Shown here piece after piece: positions 36,335 to 51,300 of a stretch of DNA of 64,000 nt (position 1 is the stretch's first letter; each line of letters opens with the position of its first letter). A program made the translations under genes and the position numbers. Source of the stretch: Sialis fuliginosa (lineage: Eukaryota > Arthropoda > Insecta > Megaloptera > Sialidae). A model generated the notes under the pieces. That model made no database searches and was not told the DNA's origin. It saw nothing but the letters and a program-made list of their open reading frames with translations. The DNA is taken from positions 10,573,001 to 10,637,000 of the forward strand of contig OY540813.1 in NCBI GenBank assembly GCA_961205875.1, written 5' to 3'.

Positions 36335-39300
36335 TTATTTTTTTACATCTGCTGTATCTTTCTTGTCATGATCACTATTTATTGACAACGATGTGTCAAC
36401 TCCGCTTTCATTGCTTCCTAAACTGTGTAGCGTTCTTGACTGGTCACAATGTTCTATGAATTCTTCAGCAATCGTTCTGTCTAAACCAGTGTATGTTTTA
36501 ACAACATCGGCTTCAGTTGGAGGTTTTTCTTCTACAGGTCTTTGTGGTCTCCTTTCTTTTTTATTTGTTGATAATGTGGATCGTATCTGTTGATCGCTTG
36601 GGTATCGGTAATGTTTATATGGCTGTAAGAACAAATAAATGATAAATATACATAATTAGACCTTTTCAGAATCCAGTGACTATTACAAAACAATATTAAA
36701 GTACTTCTAATTAGTTCAGTGGAATCCCGGCTGGGATGTGATCATGTGGTTTCCTTCACGAAAATATATTTAAATAAATATTATAAAATACAAAAATGAA
36801 CAAAGAAATTCTAAAAGTATTCACCCCCCACCCTCGCCAAAATTTTCATATTTTCTTTTGATGTAAAAACGTTGTTAAGCGCTGGAACTTAACAAAAATG
36901 GAGACCGTTACTGTATCATTTGCATAAAATCCAAATGAACAGATTTCCAGCGCTTGACGAACACCGTTTTTTTTTAAATGCCAGTCTGATTGAATTCGAG
37001 TTTACGACGCGCGACGGCCGTCGTTCTTACACGCCAGCAAAGCGTTTTTTCTAAACACCCGCCGTACCGTTTCCACGGAGCTAAAATATCACTCGTATTA
37101 AATCACATATAACAGATTTTCAAGTGCCAGCGCATAAAAGTCTGTTTAAAAAAATTCGTATCGATCTTTTTCTATTTTTAATTATGATACAATATTAAAA
37201 ACGAATCTTCTCTCCAATGATATTCTAATTCAGTGGTTCCCAATCTTTTTACCATGACGGACCGCCAAAAACTCACAACAAAAGATAGAAATATTTTTTA
37301 ATGAAAAACTTTTATACATATATTATACAAAATATATACAATCATTTAGAAGCGAAAATGACACACTGGAATTCACCGTAGACCACTTACGATAGTTTCA
37401 CGGATCCCCAGGGGTCTGTGGACCACATGTCGAAAACCACTGTTCTAATGTGTATGGCTTTTTTGATCATTTACCAACATTTTTATTGATACTTAATACT
37501 TACATCACAGTTTGATTTAATCCTTCTGGGTCTTCTGTGGGCATGTGGTGGCATCAAATAACCAGGTGGGGGGCAGCTATGCATCATGGGCGGTGGAGAT
37601 GGGACAGCATATAGCAACGTGGGCATCACCTGGCATGAAAACAATAAACAAATTAATTAAGAACTAACCAAAGTACTACTGGCTTATCTTGAGATATGCC
37701 TTGGAGGAAATCAAGGAAAGATATTGGATTGGCCATAACAATTTCCCAGTGCCATTTTGACTCAAAACCAAACAAACGATTCTCCCTTCCTCGAGCCCTG
37801 TGCCCCCGTCAGGGTTATGTTTCCTCAACCACTAATTACGCTTCTACATACAAGTTTTTCCGCCTTTACGAGTCAATTCGTAATCGTATCGCTGGCCCCC
37901 GAGCCAGGATTTTCGATAAAAAAAACCCAAGCTTGACCCTCGCCAGCCCCCTTTTTATGGGGGTCATAAAATCGCGTACAGATTTTCATGATTGTACCAC
38001 AATATGTTCTCCAGAAAATTTATAAAAATTAGTTTTGGCCATAATTTTCAAGAAGAATTTCCGGACGTATATTCTCATAAAGTTTATAACATCCTCGATT
38101 AAACACTGATTAATTTTTTTACATTCGTTATAAATCATCTGTATGTAGGTAATTACGACAAATCTTTAGTCGTAAAGACCAAATAACTGAAAGTTAGATT
38201 AAATTCTAATGTTAAAAACTAACCAATTGATTTTAAAATTAGCATATTTAATAATTATACCGTACAGTGATTGACAATTTTGACATAATTTAATACTCGA
38301 GCATCGAAATGATCATTATATTTTCACTTCCGCTGGAAAGCAGATAACTGATGTTTCTTAGTATTCGAACATCAGAGCAATTTCTACTACCGGTGTATAA
38401 TTATTATATCATTATATTTATATTTCTTAATTCCTTATATAGATACTAGTATCATTATATTAGATTATAATTATATATATGTACATACATACATATATGT
38501 AGGAACACTTGCATATTTATTAGGTATACATATTCAGTTTCGGTTCACGAAATTTAAATTGAACTAAAATTAAAGTTGTTAATAAAATTACCTACTTTTT
38601 GCGAATTTTAAAGTATATTTACAATTAACTATGTGTATAAGTACATATACTGTATAAACCATATATTAATATATTTAGCATATATTAAATATATGGCTCA
38701 TCCTATAATTTTAGTTATATATTAAATATTTGCACTATAGAATTATTAAAAACTTCCTTACTCTCTGTTGTAGATTATCCAATATACCTTATTTTCACTA
38801 GCATAATGCTAATCATTAGTACATATTATATTTTTTGTTGCATTAATATTGTGTTTTGTGCAATAACATTTTAACCCTCACATTTTTTAACATAAATATT
38901 TCAAATTACTTTTTTTTATATAATTACGTATTATGTACCTACAGAATAAACTGCTATAAAATTTTTTTTATTTTTTTTTATTAACATATTTATATTTTTA
39001 TATGCGTGTGTTTTTTATTTACGTAATTTGTAGTATTTATCCAGTCCGTTCATTCTTCTATCAGAATCTTTGAGGTTCTTTATAGTATAAATTATTCCTC
39101 AAAAATAAATTAATAATATATTAATTAACATTTGGTATTCAGATATTCTGACAAACACTTGTGTTTGTCAGAACATATGTATATATCTACCACATACTCC
39201 CAGCTCTATAATTATCAACCATACATTATTTCAAATGATTTATTTAACGTCTAAAATAACATGTAATTTTTCGCGTAGAAAAAAAAATGAAAACCCTTCA

Positions 39301-42300
39301 CGTGCCTCGAGAAGATCATTTTCAAAGACGGTATAAAAATTATCGTCGCTATTTACGCACTTTACACTGACTGACCGGTTTATATCAATTTCACTTTTGC
39401 TGTATGATGCCGTAAATTGAAATTCTGTAGGTCAATGTCGTCATTTCGATAAGAATTAAAGGCATCTGTAGCTTTCTCCTGTTTTGGGATAGTTTTCTAA
39501 TTAACATACGAAGAATTTTACTAGTATATGAACAATTTGCATAATTTGTGTAGCGATATGAAGTGGCCATGGACTCTAGACCATGAAAACAGAATATTTG
39601 TGTTTACGATTTGATGTAAAGAATGTGGGAGAGCCTTCGAGTTATTGCGCAGTATTTAAGAAAAGGAAAATTATTAAATTTATTTTAATTAATAACAATT
39701 AGGTATCTATATATACACAAGAACACAAGTATTGTTTATTGAACATTATTGTATATATTTTTTTAAATATTTTTCTTGTGAAATCTTTTAAAAATACATA
39801 TAATTGTATTAACAACAAAATCTGTGAAATTTTTAAATTAAGATTAATTTTTGGCATTTGGCATGACATTTTTCTTTAATACTTCCTCCAAATAGTATTT
39901 TACATTGATTTTTACGCCTTTTTCAATAATTTGCCCCTTGCACTGATGGCGCCCCAAACCATGACCGACGCAGCATTCTAGAATCTTGTCTTCCGGAATG
40001 TCCTCAATCCTAGCAGACCAAACTCTGTCATACTGAGAATTGTGGGACTGCTCCAAAACAGCGTGCCAAGCCATTTTTTAAATATTATTTTTCGATATAC
40101 TTTACTTTCATACTCGAAATTTTTATTAAAACTAATTTAAAATGCGTAATTATTTTACATTATATACTAGTTAACATAGCAGTACTTTTAATTGTTTTTT
40201 GGTAAAGAATGGGTTGCTAAAATAACGGTACATCGTCGATAAAGAGTTGTATCAGAATATAATTGTCACGGTGTATATTAGAAAAAGTAATCTCAATGTA
40301 GGTACTTAAATATTTTGGTGAATATTTTTAAAGTTAAAATTTATGTAGGGACTCATTTTAAAAAAACCTTTAAAATGGTATTTATTTGGAAAAATATATT
40401 GTTTTTCGTGTATCAATTAAACGCTCTGAAAATTATTCGTTTTATCTACTCCAAACCGAAAAAGCAATATAATGTTTAAATTCTTTTTATGTAAAGAGAA
40501 TGTCAATAAAAAAAAATACATACTAAATACCGTACGAACTTTTTCTCATCGAATCAATAGTAAATCTAGCGTATCGAGATATGTACTGGAATTTTAGCTA
40601 ACAAATAAAACTATTGTGTTTTTTGTACCAATGTCAATGACGTATTCAGGGCAGTATGAAGTGTTCGATTGCCACTTTATTATCATAAATTATATAAATG
40701 TATTATTTATTTCTGTAATCGATTAGAACCATATAGACATAGAGACATGGACTGTGCATTCTGTATTACCATAATGTGTAAAATTTGGTTCAAATAAATG
40801 AATATAAAGATATAACCAAATACGCAAACTTCATCTTTTTTTTAAATCATGTATAACCAAATACCCCTTTTATGACAATTCTATTTTGGATCAGTCCATG
40901 ATCTATATAAAATTATGTCTATAATTAGAACATTGTTTTCAAAAATAATGTAATTTACACGACAGTGGCGTCCATTTAACTCATATGTATTTACCCCCTC
41001 TCAAAAAATGTTCTTACTACGCCACTGACACACGAACCTCATTTTAAGTTTTTACAAAAAAATCAATCTATTGAAATGTTTACATATTTTATTCATACAT
41101 TTTCTATCGTTATAATGTAGATGAAATATTTTGGAAAAAACGTAACTTAAACTGAAAAGTTTACTTTCTTCATGCTTCATTCAATATAATTATAACGTAT
41201 GGACATTTAAATAGGTGTTGTATTATAAGTGAAATTTTTCAACGATATTTTGCCATATCCGTTGGAGATACTTTCGTTTGGATCTAATTCCCTCCAGGGC
41301 AAATGACTGGTCAACAGTTTATATGTGGGACAAAAATGTACGTTCACAAGTAGTATACTACAAAATATACGACAGACAATATTTACTAATAAACTATATA
41401 ATATTTGAAGGAAATAATCATCTTAGCCGTTCAGAGATCAATATCATAAAATTTGTTATTCCTGAACACAAACAGTGAATTTTAACAAATATGTTTTTCA
41501 GTACTTGATAAATAATTGAATTAAAATAGCAAACGATTTTTTCTGTATGTAGCAGTTACATCAACTGCCAATTTAGAAAATCGACAAAAAATAAGCAGGT
41601 TTGATGTATGAAGGACATATCTGAATTTGCACTACATTTTGAATATTGCATCTGGGTACTATGATTGCTTTGACAGGGGAGATAGTAATAAAAAATTAAA
41701 TAAAACGTTTTTTTTATAGATACATACATATTACATATATTGTAAAATATACGTTATTTATTATTATAAACATGTCGATTGGTTTTCATATTTAACAAGT
41801 AGTAGTAGTAAACTTTTTTACCCCCTTTTCTGGAAAGTATTTTGAGATTCTCATATTCTAGAATTTTTTAACGTAACCAACGTTTTGGTACGTATGTATC
41901 GAATAAAAACAAAATCTAAATAAAGTGTGACTTTTTTTATTTTTTTTTGTGGGCAAAATATTAACCTTATAAAAATAGCATATATGTTACTTACATTACT
42001 CGATCTGCTTGACCTGCCCAAACTGGACACGACGTACACATTCGCGAGGGGCGGCACGGGGCTTGGGGCGTACAGTGGCGGAATGGAGACCTTCCCCACA
42101 GGTGACACTGGTGGCGACGTGGACAACGGCGATATTTGGTGTTTCCCAAGCCAAGCCGACACCAACATATGCTTAGGGTTATGAGGTTTCCCTGTAGTGC
42201 CCTTATCTGTACAAAGAGGCCCGCATAGATACTGGGCGCCTTTCCATACGGCCACACAGCTAACTATAATCTGGCAACCTGAGCATACAGATAGACCCAA

Positions 42301-45300
42301 TCCAGATAAAACTGCGCCCCAGATTGTAGTCGATACTAAAGAACCTTGTTGAGCTTGACTTGTAAATTCTGAGTCCTGTAAATGTATTAAAAATAAAAAG
42401 TCAAGAAAAACGATATTTTCATATATAAACTTATAGGATATTTATGGAAAGTTTATCATCGTCTTAAGAAGGAATATAAGTACTATCAAAATATTACCTA
42501 ATGCATGATATACAGGTTGATTTACAATTAGTGTAAAAAAAATTAACAGTAGATCGAGGATTTTATTTTGATCAAAAAACTCCTTCTTCGTGAGGGAACT
42601 ACATCCTTCTAAAGATTTAACTCAAAATTAGTGTTTATTTAATATCTAGAGAACCCATTTTGGTACAGTTATGAAATTTGATACCCGGTTTAATGTTAAT
42701 AAGTGTTATCGATTCCTAGTATCAAACAATAATAATTTAAATCAGGAATGTACGAGGCCAGTGGGCCGTCGATTTTTAATTTTTATCTAGTATTTTTTTG
42801 TTTTTTAATTTTTTCCTGAATTGGGTTCTTGTAGAAGTTTATATGACACAGAATATACAAAAATACTATTCATTTTTTTACACTAGTTGTAAATCGTCCT
42901 GTATATTACAAAGTAATGAATCCATAACTTTTTATTTAATATATAGGTCAGGGCCGTATTAAAAACATTTAAAATTAATGGTTTACAAAAACTAAAATTT
43001 GTACATACGAGGGTCGCAGCCGTAGTAAATCTGAGTATCTAAATATTGCGCGATTAGGGGTTGGGGCGCGAAGCACCCAAAGGCCCTAGTTAATTAGTAA
43101 TCTTTTCAAAAGTTCTTCACTGTTATATTATTGTTAGATAGTACTTTTAATATTAATAGATTAACATCTATTTGAAAATATCCCGTTCTAAAATACTTCA
43201 ATGAAATATTCGAAATCAACACCTTTTAATACCAGTTTTTTAGAAATTTCAAACTCAATATACTTCTCTTTTGAAATTGAGTATCATAAAGACTTATATA
43301 TTTTACTTAATAGACATGATTATTATTAAATATACGTAATTTCTATTATTTAGATATATAATTATCGAAAGTATGTTTATGATTGTAAAAAGGGTGAAAG
43401 TAACGTTTTCAAATTTATTATTTGCTTTCAATCATGTATTTATTTTAAAATTTTTTATGATATAATTAATTCATAATTTATACCAGTGTAAGTTAATATT
43501 GAAAATACTATATATCTGCTGCTATTTGACTTTCTAATGTTCCTTTATTAATTGAAACAGCATTAACGATTATTGTTTCTTTGTTAGTATGGCATAATTT
43601 ATAAATATAAAAATGGAAATTGCACTGAACTAAATTTAGAAAAGTATACACTATTGTAATTAATTGTACATAGTTATTCTGTGCATTGTAGATATTACTA
43701 ACATTATAAAACCAGGAGAAGTATAGTTACACGTAAAACATCTTATACGCAGTGCCGAACTTAAAAAAAATGTCTCCCCTGGACAACAGAGTATGGGAGA
43801 ACTCTTCTACTATTATATTTGCAAATATAAATAAAACTGCAGTTGTAAAAGCTAATTTGTGTAGTTGAAAAATTACAAGTAGAAAGAAAAATATAAAAAA
43901 GTTGTCACTATTATTTGAAGAAATACACAAAGAGTATAGCAAAAAAAGAAGGTATTTGCAGTTGAAAATTTTTTTTTAAATAACTCCTGAAAAAACTTCT
44001 TGTATCTCATACATCAGTTAAAATGTATTAACATACCTCTCTATCATCAGGTATGAATACAACGACTTGTCTGTTGGAATCTCTTACAACGCCCGTAGCA
44101 GCTAGAGCCAATGCGAGGGACGCGAAGCCCAAAGCTGCTAGACTCAGCCCTAGGTGGAATGTCCGTGCTTGGTGGCCCTTCTTGCCGGCCTTCGCTGATG
44201 GCGCCAGACCTGCGAGGGACGCTGCTATTGCTACCAGTCCACTCCAAACTCCACAGTACACCTGGTAAAAATTAAATATTTATTTTAGTTTTTTCATGAA
44301 ATTATCATGTACGTATAAGTAGGATTAGTTTTTGTTTTATTTATATTGTTATTTGAAAAATGCATTGGTTATTTATTCTATTATATTTATTAGGGTGTGC
44401 CAAAAAAATCAACAAATTTTTTTTTTCAAAAAGTTCTTGAAATTTCGTTAGAAGATATCAAAATAAAAATTCAGTCAAAATTTGAGCCCTTAATATCAAT
44501 ATTTAGAGATCGCGAACTGAATTTTTCGATTTTTCATTTAATTAACACGGAAAAAAATTTCTAGAAAGTTTGGATTTTTATTTCTCTCGATTGAACGAAC
44601 TCCATCGAACGAACAATCAATATTCTTACAGGAAATTGAACGCTGAATAAAAAAGGTCTCTTATCATTTTTTGAAAAATTCAATCCTCCGAAAGTTATTC
44701 AAGGTTGAAGTTGAGCTTATTGCAAATTTGTGGATTATTTCACTTTTACGGTAAATTTATTATTGTTTAGAGGAAAATTGTTATTGATTTTTAAAAAATA
44801 TCCGATTCCGACAACATAGAATATCGAAATTGATAATTAGTTTAAAAAAATAAAAAAATAATCAATCAGCTAACATACATTTGGTAAAAAATTTTTGATA
44901 TTTAAAACAATAATGAAGAAAAAATATACTTGAAAGTCCCATTATTTTTTTAAACTAATTATCAATTTCGATATTCTATGTTGTCGGAATCGGATATTTT
45001 TTAAAAATCAATAACAATTTTCCTCTAAACAATAATAAATTTACCGTAAAAGTGAAATAATCCACAAATTTGCAATAAGCTCAACTTCAACCTTGAATAA
45101 CTTTCGGAGGATTGAATTTTTCAAAAAATGATAAGAGACCTTTTTTATTCAGCGTTCAATTTCCTGTAAGAATATTGATTGTTCGTTCGATGGAGTTCGT
45201 TCAATCGAGAGAAATAAAAATCCAAACTTTCTAGAAATTTTTTTCCGTGTTAATTAAATGAAAAATCGAAAAATTCAGTTCGCGACCTCTAAATATTGAT

Positions 45301-48300
45301 ATTAAGGGCTCAAATTTTGACTGAATTTTTATTTTGATATCTTCTAACGAAATTTCAAGAACTTTTTGAAAAAAAAAATTAGTTGATTTTTTTGGCACAC
45401 CCTAATATTTATACTTTATTTTTATTATATATTTTTTTTATATTTTGAACGACAGAAGTTAATAATAAATTCTAAAATAATTTTCCTAGTTATATCAAAT
45501 TAAAAAAAATAACAAAACCAAAGAATTTAACAGTTCCTTAGATTATAGAATTTTTAGCTGAGTATTTGAAACTTCGTGCCCATTTAGATTTTTATTCGGG
45601 AGAGTACAAGGAACAACATTCTAAAATTTCAAAAAATTGACCGAAAACCACTTTCCATAATATATATGGGGTGAGAGTTTATCCTATACCTCATGAAATT
45701 CGTGTTAACCAAATTATATGTACAACGTAAGCAAAAATAGTATTCTGTGGTAACTTTTATAACTTACTTAGGATGCATAGCACTCCCAGAATACAAAAAA
45801 GTCAGAACCTGAGCTATATTGGTATCTGTATGTATATCGCCCCCCAAAATATATTTCAGGCTACAGTATTGTGTTCTGACATTTTTTTTAGAGAACTTAA
45901 ACTATATAAAGACGTGCTTTTTATGTTGCTCATCAACAAACATGTATTTAAAATGGGCTTTCATTTAGGAATCTTACACAATTTATTTTGACTAATACAT
46001 AATGCACAAGTGTTAAGTTTAAAGGATCGAAGAACAATAAAAATTCTTTAGATAAAGGTATATTGAAAATACGTGTTCTATTTATCTTAACAACTTGTTT
46101 TATCTGTTATAAGAATCTAATCTAGGACGTAAATATTTGTTTCCTTCACGAACAGGTATTTTATGTTACACTTGTTGTAAAAAAAACTATATCATTACAT
46201 GTCGTATTGCAGTAGCGGACTAAGGAAGGTTGGTACCCGGAGCGGAATGTTAGTTATACACCCCTTCCCAAAAAGTGTATTTTTTTTAAATATAAAAAAA
46301 TATTTTATTTTGCCATCCCCGAAAGCTAACTTTTATGCCCTCTAGTAATTTTGTTGATCTTTTTTTTCGTTCTCGGTTCATTTTTTGTGGCATCCTGCAG
46401 TGAAGTCCTGTTTTTTTTAGCCCATATTTAACTTTTTAATCCTCATCAGCCTCTTCTACCTCGTTTTGCACTCGTCCCCCCCCCCTCTTAGATAAAGGGT
46501 CACGAATGTAAATACATATTATAAAATACTATTAAAAAAATCATAATTCGAATATACCTACTTACTTTTCTGAGAAACATAAATATTAACAAGGGCAAAT
46601 ACAGCATTATTTGGGGGAAGGGACAGCTAGATAATTTATAAATATCTTTGAAGATAATAAAAAAAACGTTTCGGAGGTGAACATAACATTTCTTGAAGAG
46701 GAGGGTAATTAGTCAAGGTTGCATTGTTTCATTATTATTTATTGTAATAATACTGGCGGGGGAACTCCTTCCACTTCTCTGGATCCGCCCTTGATTTATT
46801 ATCAAATAATCATATTATTATAATATCATCATCTCAAAAATGTATATTAATTATTCATTCGCTATAAATAATAACCATTGTTTGTCTATCACTTTATTAA
46901 TTGTCTATAGTTCTATACAATAGAATAAATACCCAGTAATCGAAAAAGTAATCAAACAGAATGAAATACCATTCTGTTTTATTCCGGAATCTGAATTCCA
47001 TTTTTTGTATTAATACGGAATGAGAAATCAAACTAACCGAACTAAAACGAATATTACCGGATTCAGGAAATACGATACAAATATAAGTCTATGGGTGCAA
47101 ATGACGCGAGTACAAATGTAAGTCTATGGGTGTAATTGACGCGTGATAAAATTAATATTTATTTAAATAATTTCACCTGAAATTTATTTTATACAATAAA
47201 TACACATTCAATATAATATTTTACAAAAAAACAACAATAAATACATAATATTCACATCATTTAATACATATATTGACATTTTTTTATAGGTTATGTAAAC
47301 AAGGATAGATATATTAGCATTGATATATCGAGCATGGGTGCAAAACAAAAATTAGTGGTTTTTAAACTGTTTTTACTTGTAAATTATATAAAAATAAGTT
47401 GAAATGATACCTAATATTTGATTTGGTACTGTTTTGTGCTTTGAAATAGTCATGCGCAATTAATCATATTTTAATACGATCAACTGATTTTTTAGTAAGC
47501 TTTTTTTTTTTTAAATTTTTCTGTTAACAATTTAGTAAAAAATAATACTTAGACGTTCGGTAAATAAGGAGTGTATGCGTGTCCCCTGTCAGAATTGTTA
47601 AAAATTACATATATAGTAATTTAGAATAGAGTTTATGCGCATGCATGACTAGAACATTTTTACCGTCATGTTTATTTTAATTGATAAAATTATTTTAAAA
47701 CAGTTTGTTGTGGCCGAGATTGATTCTCCGTTATTAACCTAACCGAACTTAATAAAAGCTAATCAACTCTAACCAAGGACAGTTAACATGTATATTATTA
47801 GAGCATCAACTCTATTCTGAATAATTATTTACGTGATTATTGATAAATCTGACAGCGGACACCCATACACTCCGTATTAGCCAGACATTCAAGTTATATT
47901 AATAGTTTCAAGATATTTTGTTAGAATAACGTTTTTTTGTCCTTAAAATTATCACTTTCACAGACGGCACCTGTTCGTTTCACTAGTTAAAGGTTAATAA
48001 TTAATCGTGGACTACGCTCGATGTACTGTTTTCTGCTCTCAAACTACTGGACTCCGTCAAAAATTCAACTGACATTCTTCATGTGTTATTAATATATAAA
48101 TTTCAATAATCACTTCTTATTTTCTTTGTCAGATTGGAAACTAAAAAAACATTTATTTGTTGAAAATTAATTATCTAAATAAAATTATGTACATATTATT
48201 GTTATAAAAAATTCCATAGCCCTTTACCTTTTATAATATATTGAAAATAAGAGAGATATCTTCATTTTTCTTGTATTCGAAAGTTCTGTAATAGTCAATC

Positions 48301-51300
48301 ATAACCAAGTAGAACGGAATATTTCAATTTTCAAAGTTCTGTGACCACAGTTTCCAGTTTCTCGTCACATTTTTGTCGAAACTTTAGTTCAATATAGTTT
48401 TAAAATCGAGTAAACTCATAATTATTTTTTAACACTATTTACAGAGTATAATACGGATAATACGTGTCGACATTAAGTAATTGCGTCATTTTAAGAAAAC
48501 AGAAAAAGCAAATGGTGTCTTCAATTGTATCAATGTTGTACTATTTTGCAAAACACTCTATTACCTCTTATATGCCAAACGACTCAAATTTTATCATGTC
48601 ATCCCCGTGATATAATAAAAAAAGGTGATGTAAACTATTAAATTAACGTTCAAATGCTACGTTTTGAAAATTACAATGATAATATCATTTCGTTATTAAC
48701 CGTATTCATTTAGTGCTGACATTCAGTAAACTGAATTTGTTTAATTACGATTCAGTTCCAAAAAACGTATTAAAACGAACATAGTTGAGAACCATAATGA
48801 TCCGTATTCGAAACCTCCAATCTGAATTCCTTAAAACATAATAAACCGGATTCAAAACACCGAACGTAATAATACGTATTGAATATTTTCAAACTGAATG
48901 TCGTTTACCGGAACGATACGGATTCAACATAATCATTCGAACTAAATCGGAATCAAAATTTACAGTTAAAAGAAAGGTTGGCAATGTGTATTGGTAAATT
49001 GTATCATGGATTGGTAGTACTGCAAACATCTTCAGACCGCTTGATCGTATTAAATCATAATTAAACAGATTGAAATTGTTACATTTGATTACGGAATTTA
49101 ACAGATTCCGGAATGAAACGTCAAAATATGATTCTGTTTGATTACTTTTTCGATTACTGGGTACCAACCGTTGGTAAATATTTTTACATACTTATTATAT
49201 TTTTTAATGATTTTGATTTAAAATTATTATTTACAGAAAAGTATTACCTGAATTTGACATTTTATTTATATTGATGTCAAATTTGAAATACGATTTTGTT
49301 GGTTACTGTTTCTTTAGTTGAATACATAATACCCATATAGGGACACAGCTAGTATTTTAATTAATAAATATAATCTTTCACCTTTTTTATCACATACCAA
49401 AATGCAGTTAATGAAAATATATGTAAATAAATACCCGTTATAAATACATAACATATATATAATAATAGTAATTACCCCATTTCTCCCCTTGTTTCATATT
49501 CCTCATAATTATTACGCCACCGATAACAATTAATTAAAAAAAAAAACTTGACCAATTTGATCATAAACACGTGCCTCAACGACCTTAACTAAACAGGCAA
49601 ATCTACAGAATCTACTTCACATATCTGTGAGATAATTCATTAATAATTTATTATGCAATCAATGTATATGAGCATATATGAATATATTAAAATACGCCCA
49701 AATACAGAATTACAATTGTAAAATACAAAACACTATGTGAGAGAAAATCACCTTTCAAATACCTGCGGCAAAAATACAAGTGGAATTCGAATCCAAGGGC
49801 AGGTATGTCACGTTTCTGTGTTCTTGCTATGTTATTAGACCGGACAAATGTCAAAGGAACGAACGGATTTAGTTATGTAAGGAAAATGTACGTACTACTA
49901 CGTGCATACAGATTAAAAAAACATTTTAGTTTGTTAGTATCTTTCAGAATGAACGCCCGCCCCCCCCTCGTCATTTTTCTGTGGTTCTATTTGAAAGCTT
50001 TATTTTGTATGAAACTTTCAGGGAATATATGATTCTAAAAAACGTGGTGCAAGATTGAAAAAAAGGTAATTAAAATTAGTTACAAGCGTAAAATTGTGGA
50101 TCGTGAAAAAGAGGTCTTAATTTTTTATATTTTGCATGTAATGAGGGCCCCTCGGCAACTTACTGCCTGGGGTCCCAGAACCTCTAGTTACGGCCCTGAT
50201 CTAAACATTAAATTTTTACTTTCCAAGGTAAACGAGAGGTCACCATTGAAATTTTAAATGGAAACCTATAACTTAAAAAAAAAATTAAAAGCTAAAGGAG
50301 AACAAATCAAAGGTGGTATCTATAAGTAATTTACTTCGGACCTATAAGACTATATATTTTATTCTACTGTAATTGTTAACGTTCTAACAAAATGCACTAA
50401 GAAGCTTCCACGGTGATCTTGATATGGATCGTGGCTTCTGGGTGTAACAAAAATTGACGTGACTTACACCCAGAAGCCAAGATCCACTGTTATACACAAT
50501 TTGGAAAGTCTTATTTGTTAGTAAAAAGTAATGCTTTTTCAATTGTCGATATTTTTGTACACAACTTTTTTTTATCTACAATCTAACATATATACATAGG
50601 TACAATTTCAGGAACAATGATTATTTTTAACAAATAATTTTATATTTATGCCATTTTGCATCTCAAATAAATATAAATATTTATTCTGAAAACCTTTACT
50701 AAAAAAATAATGATTTTTTCTTTTTTTATCGAAATATCTACTTCAGCTCTCATAACTTTCAACATATTCTAAATTCCAAATGCATATTTGAAAGTATTTT
50801 ATCTCAGACTTTATATTATATGGCTTTTATACATTGTAGTAGAGAAATAAGGTACTGGCACCTTTGAGCATACTCCAGTGTTGGATTCTTGTTTAATTAA
50901 ATGTACTAAATTAGAAATTTATATTGATATTTGATTACTGTCATTACTTAAACATAATCTATAATCACAACTGTAAAACGGCTTAATTTGATGACAATCG
51001 GCCAATGGATGTCAAAATATCATAGCATCTTCTTTACATTGTTTCTTTCACCATTCTTTATTTTATAACTTTTGTGTCGTAGTACTTATCATTTTGTAAT
51101 CATTAGCAAGTGTCCATCACTAGGTGCACATTACTATATAGTTTTACTTTATCCATTACTGGAGAAAAAACAAACAAAATAAAAGGCTATAATTTAAAAA
51201 AAATTATATTTTCGGACTGGGGTAATTATATTGATTTAATAAAACGGTACTTGTTGTATTAGTAACATGAGTTCATGAGAATTACAAAAAAGAAGTCCAC

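Larger units (their letters stand above)
37640..41990. other. intron 3 of the tetraspan gene
   Basis: A 4.4-kb intron between exons at 41995 and 37629. It contains a mariner transposase relic (39844-40074), a 65-bp inverted-repeat scrap (40963-41027), and a less AT-rich stretch at 37690-37990 with an open frame of 109 codons that resembles no protein I know. The rest is unremarkable AT-rich DNA. Confidence 0.55.

Noticed and set aside
37696-38025. 109-codon plus-strand frame in a less AT-rich stretch
   Set aside because: No recognisable motif and no partner exons; it lies in an intron. Possibly part of an old repeat.
42955-50208. CAGGGCCGTA at the left and TACGGCCCTGA at the right as ends of one 7.2-kb element
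   Set aside because: The sequence inside the two ends does not match beyond the first ten bases, and the span would cover exon 2 of the tetraspan gene. More likely two unrelated element ends.
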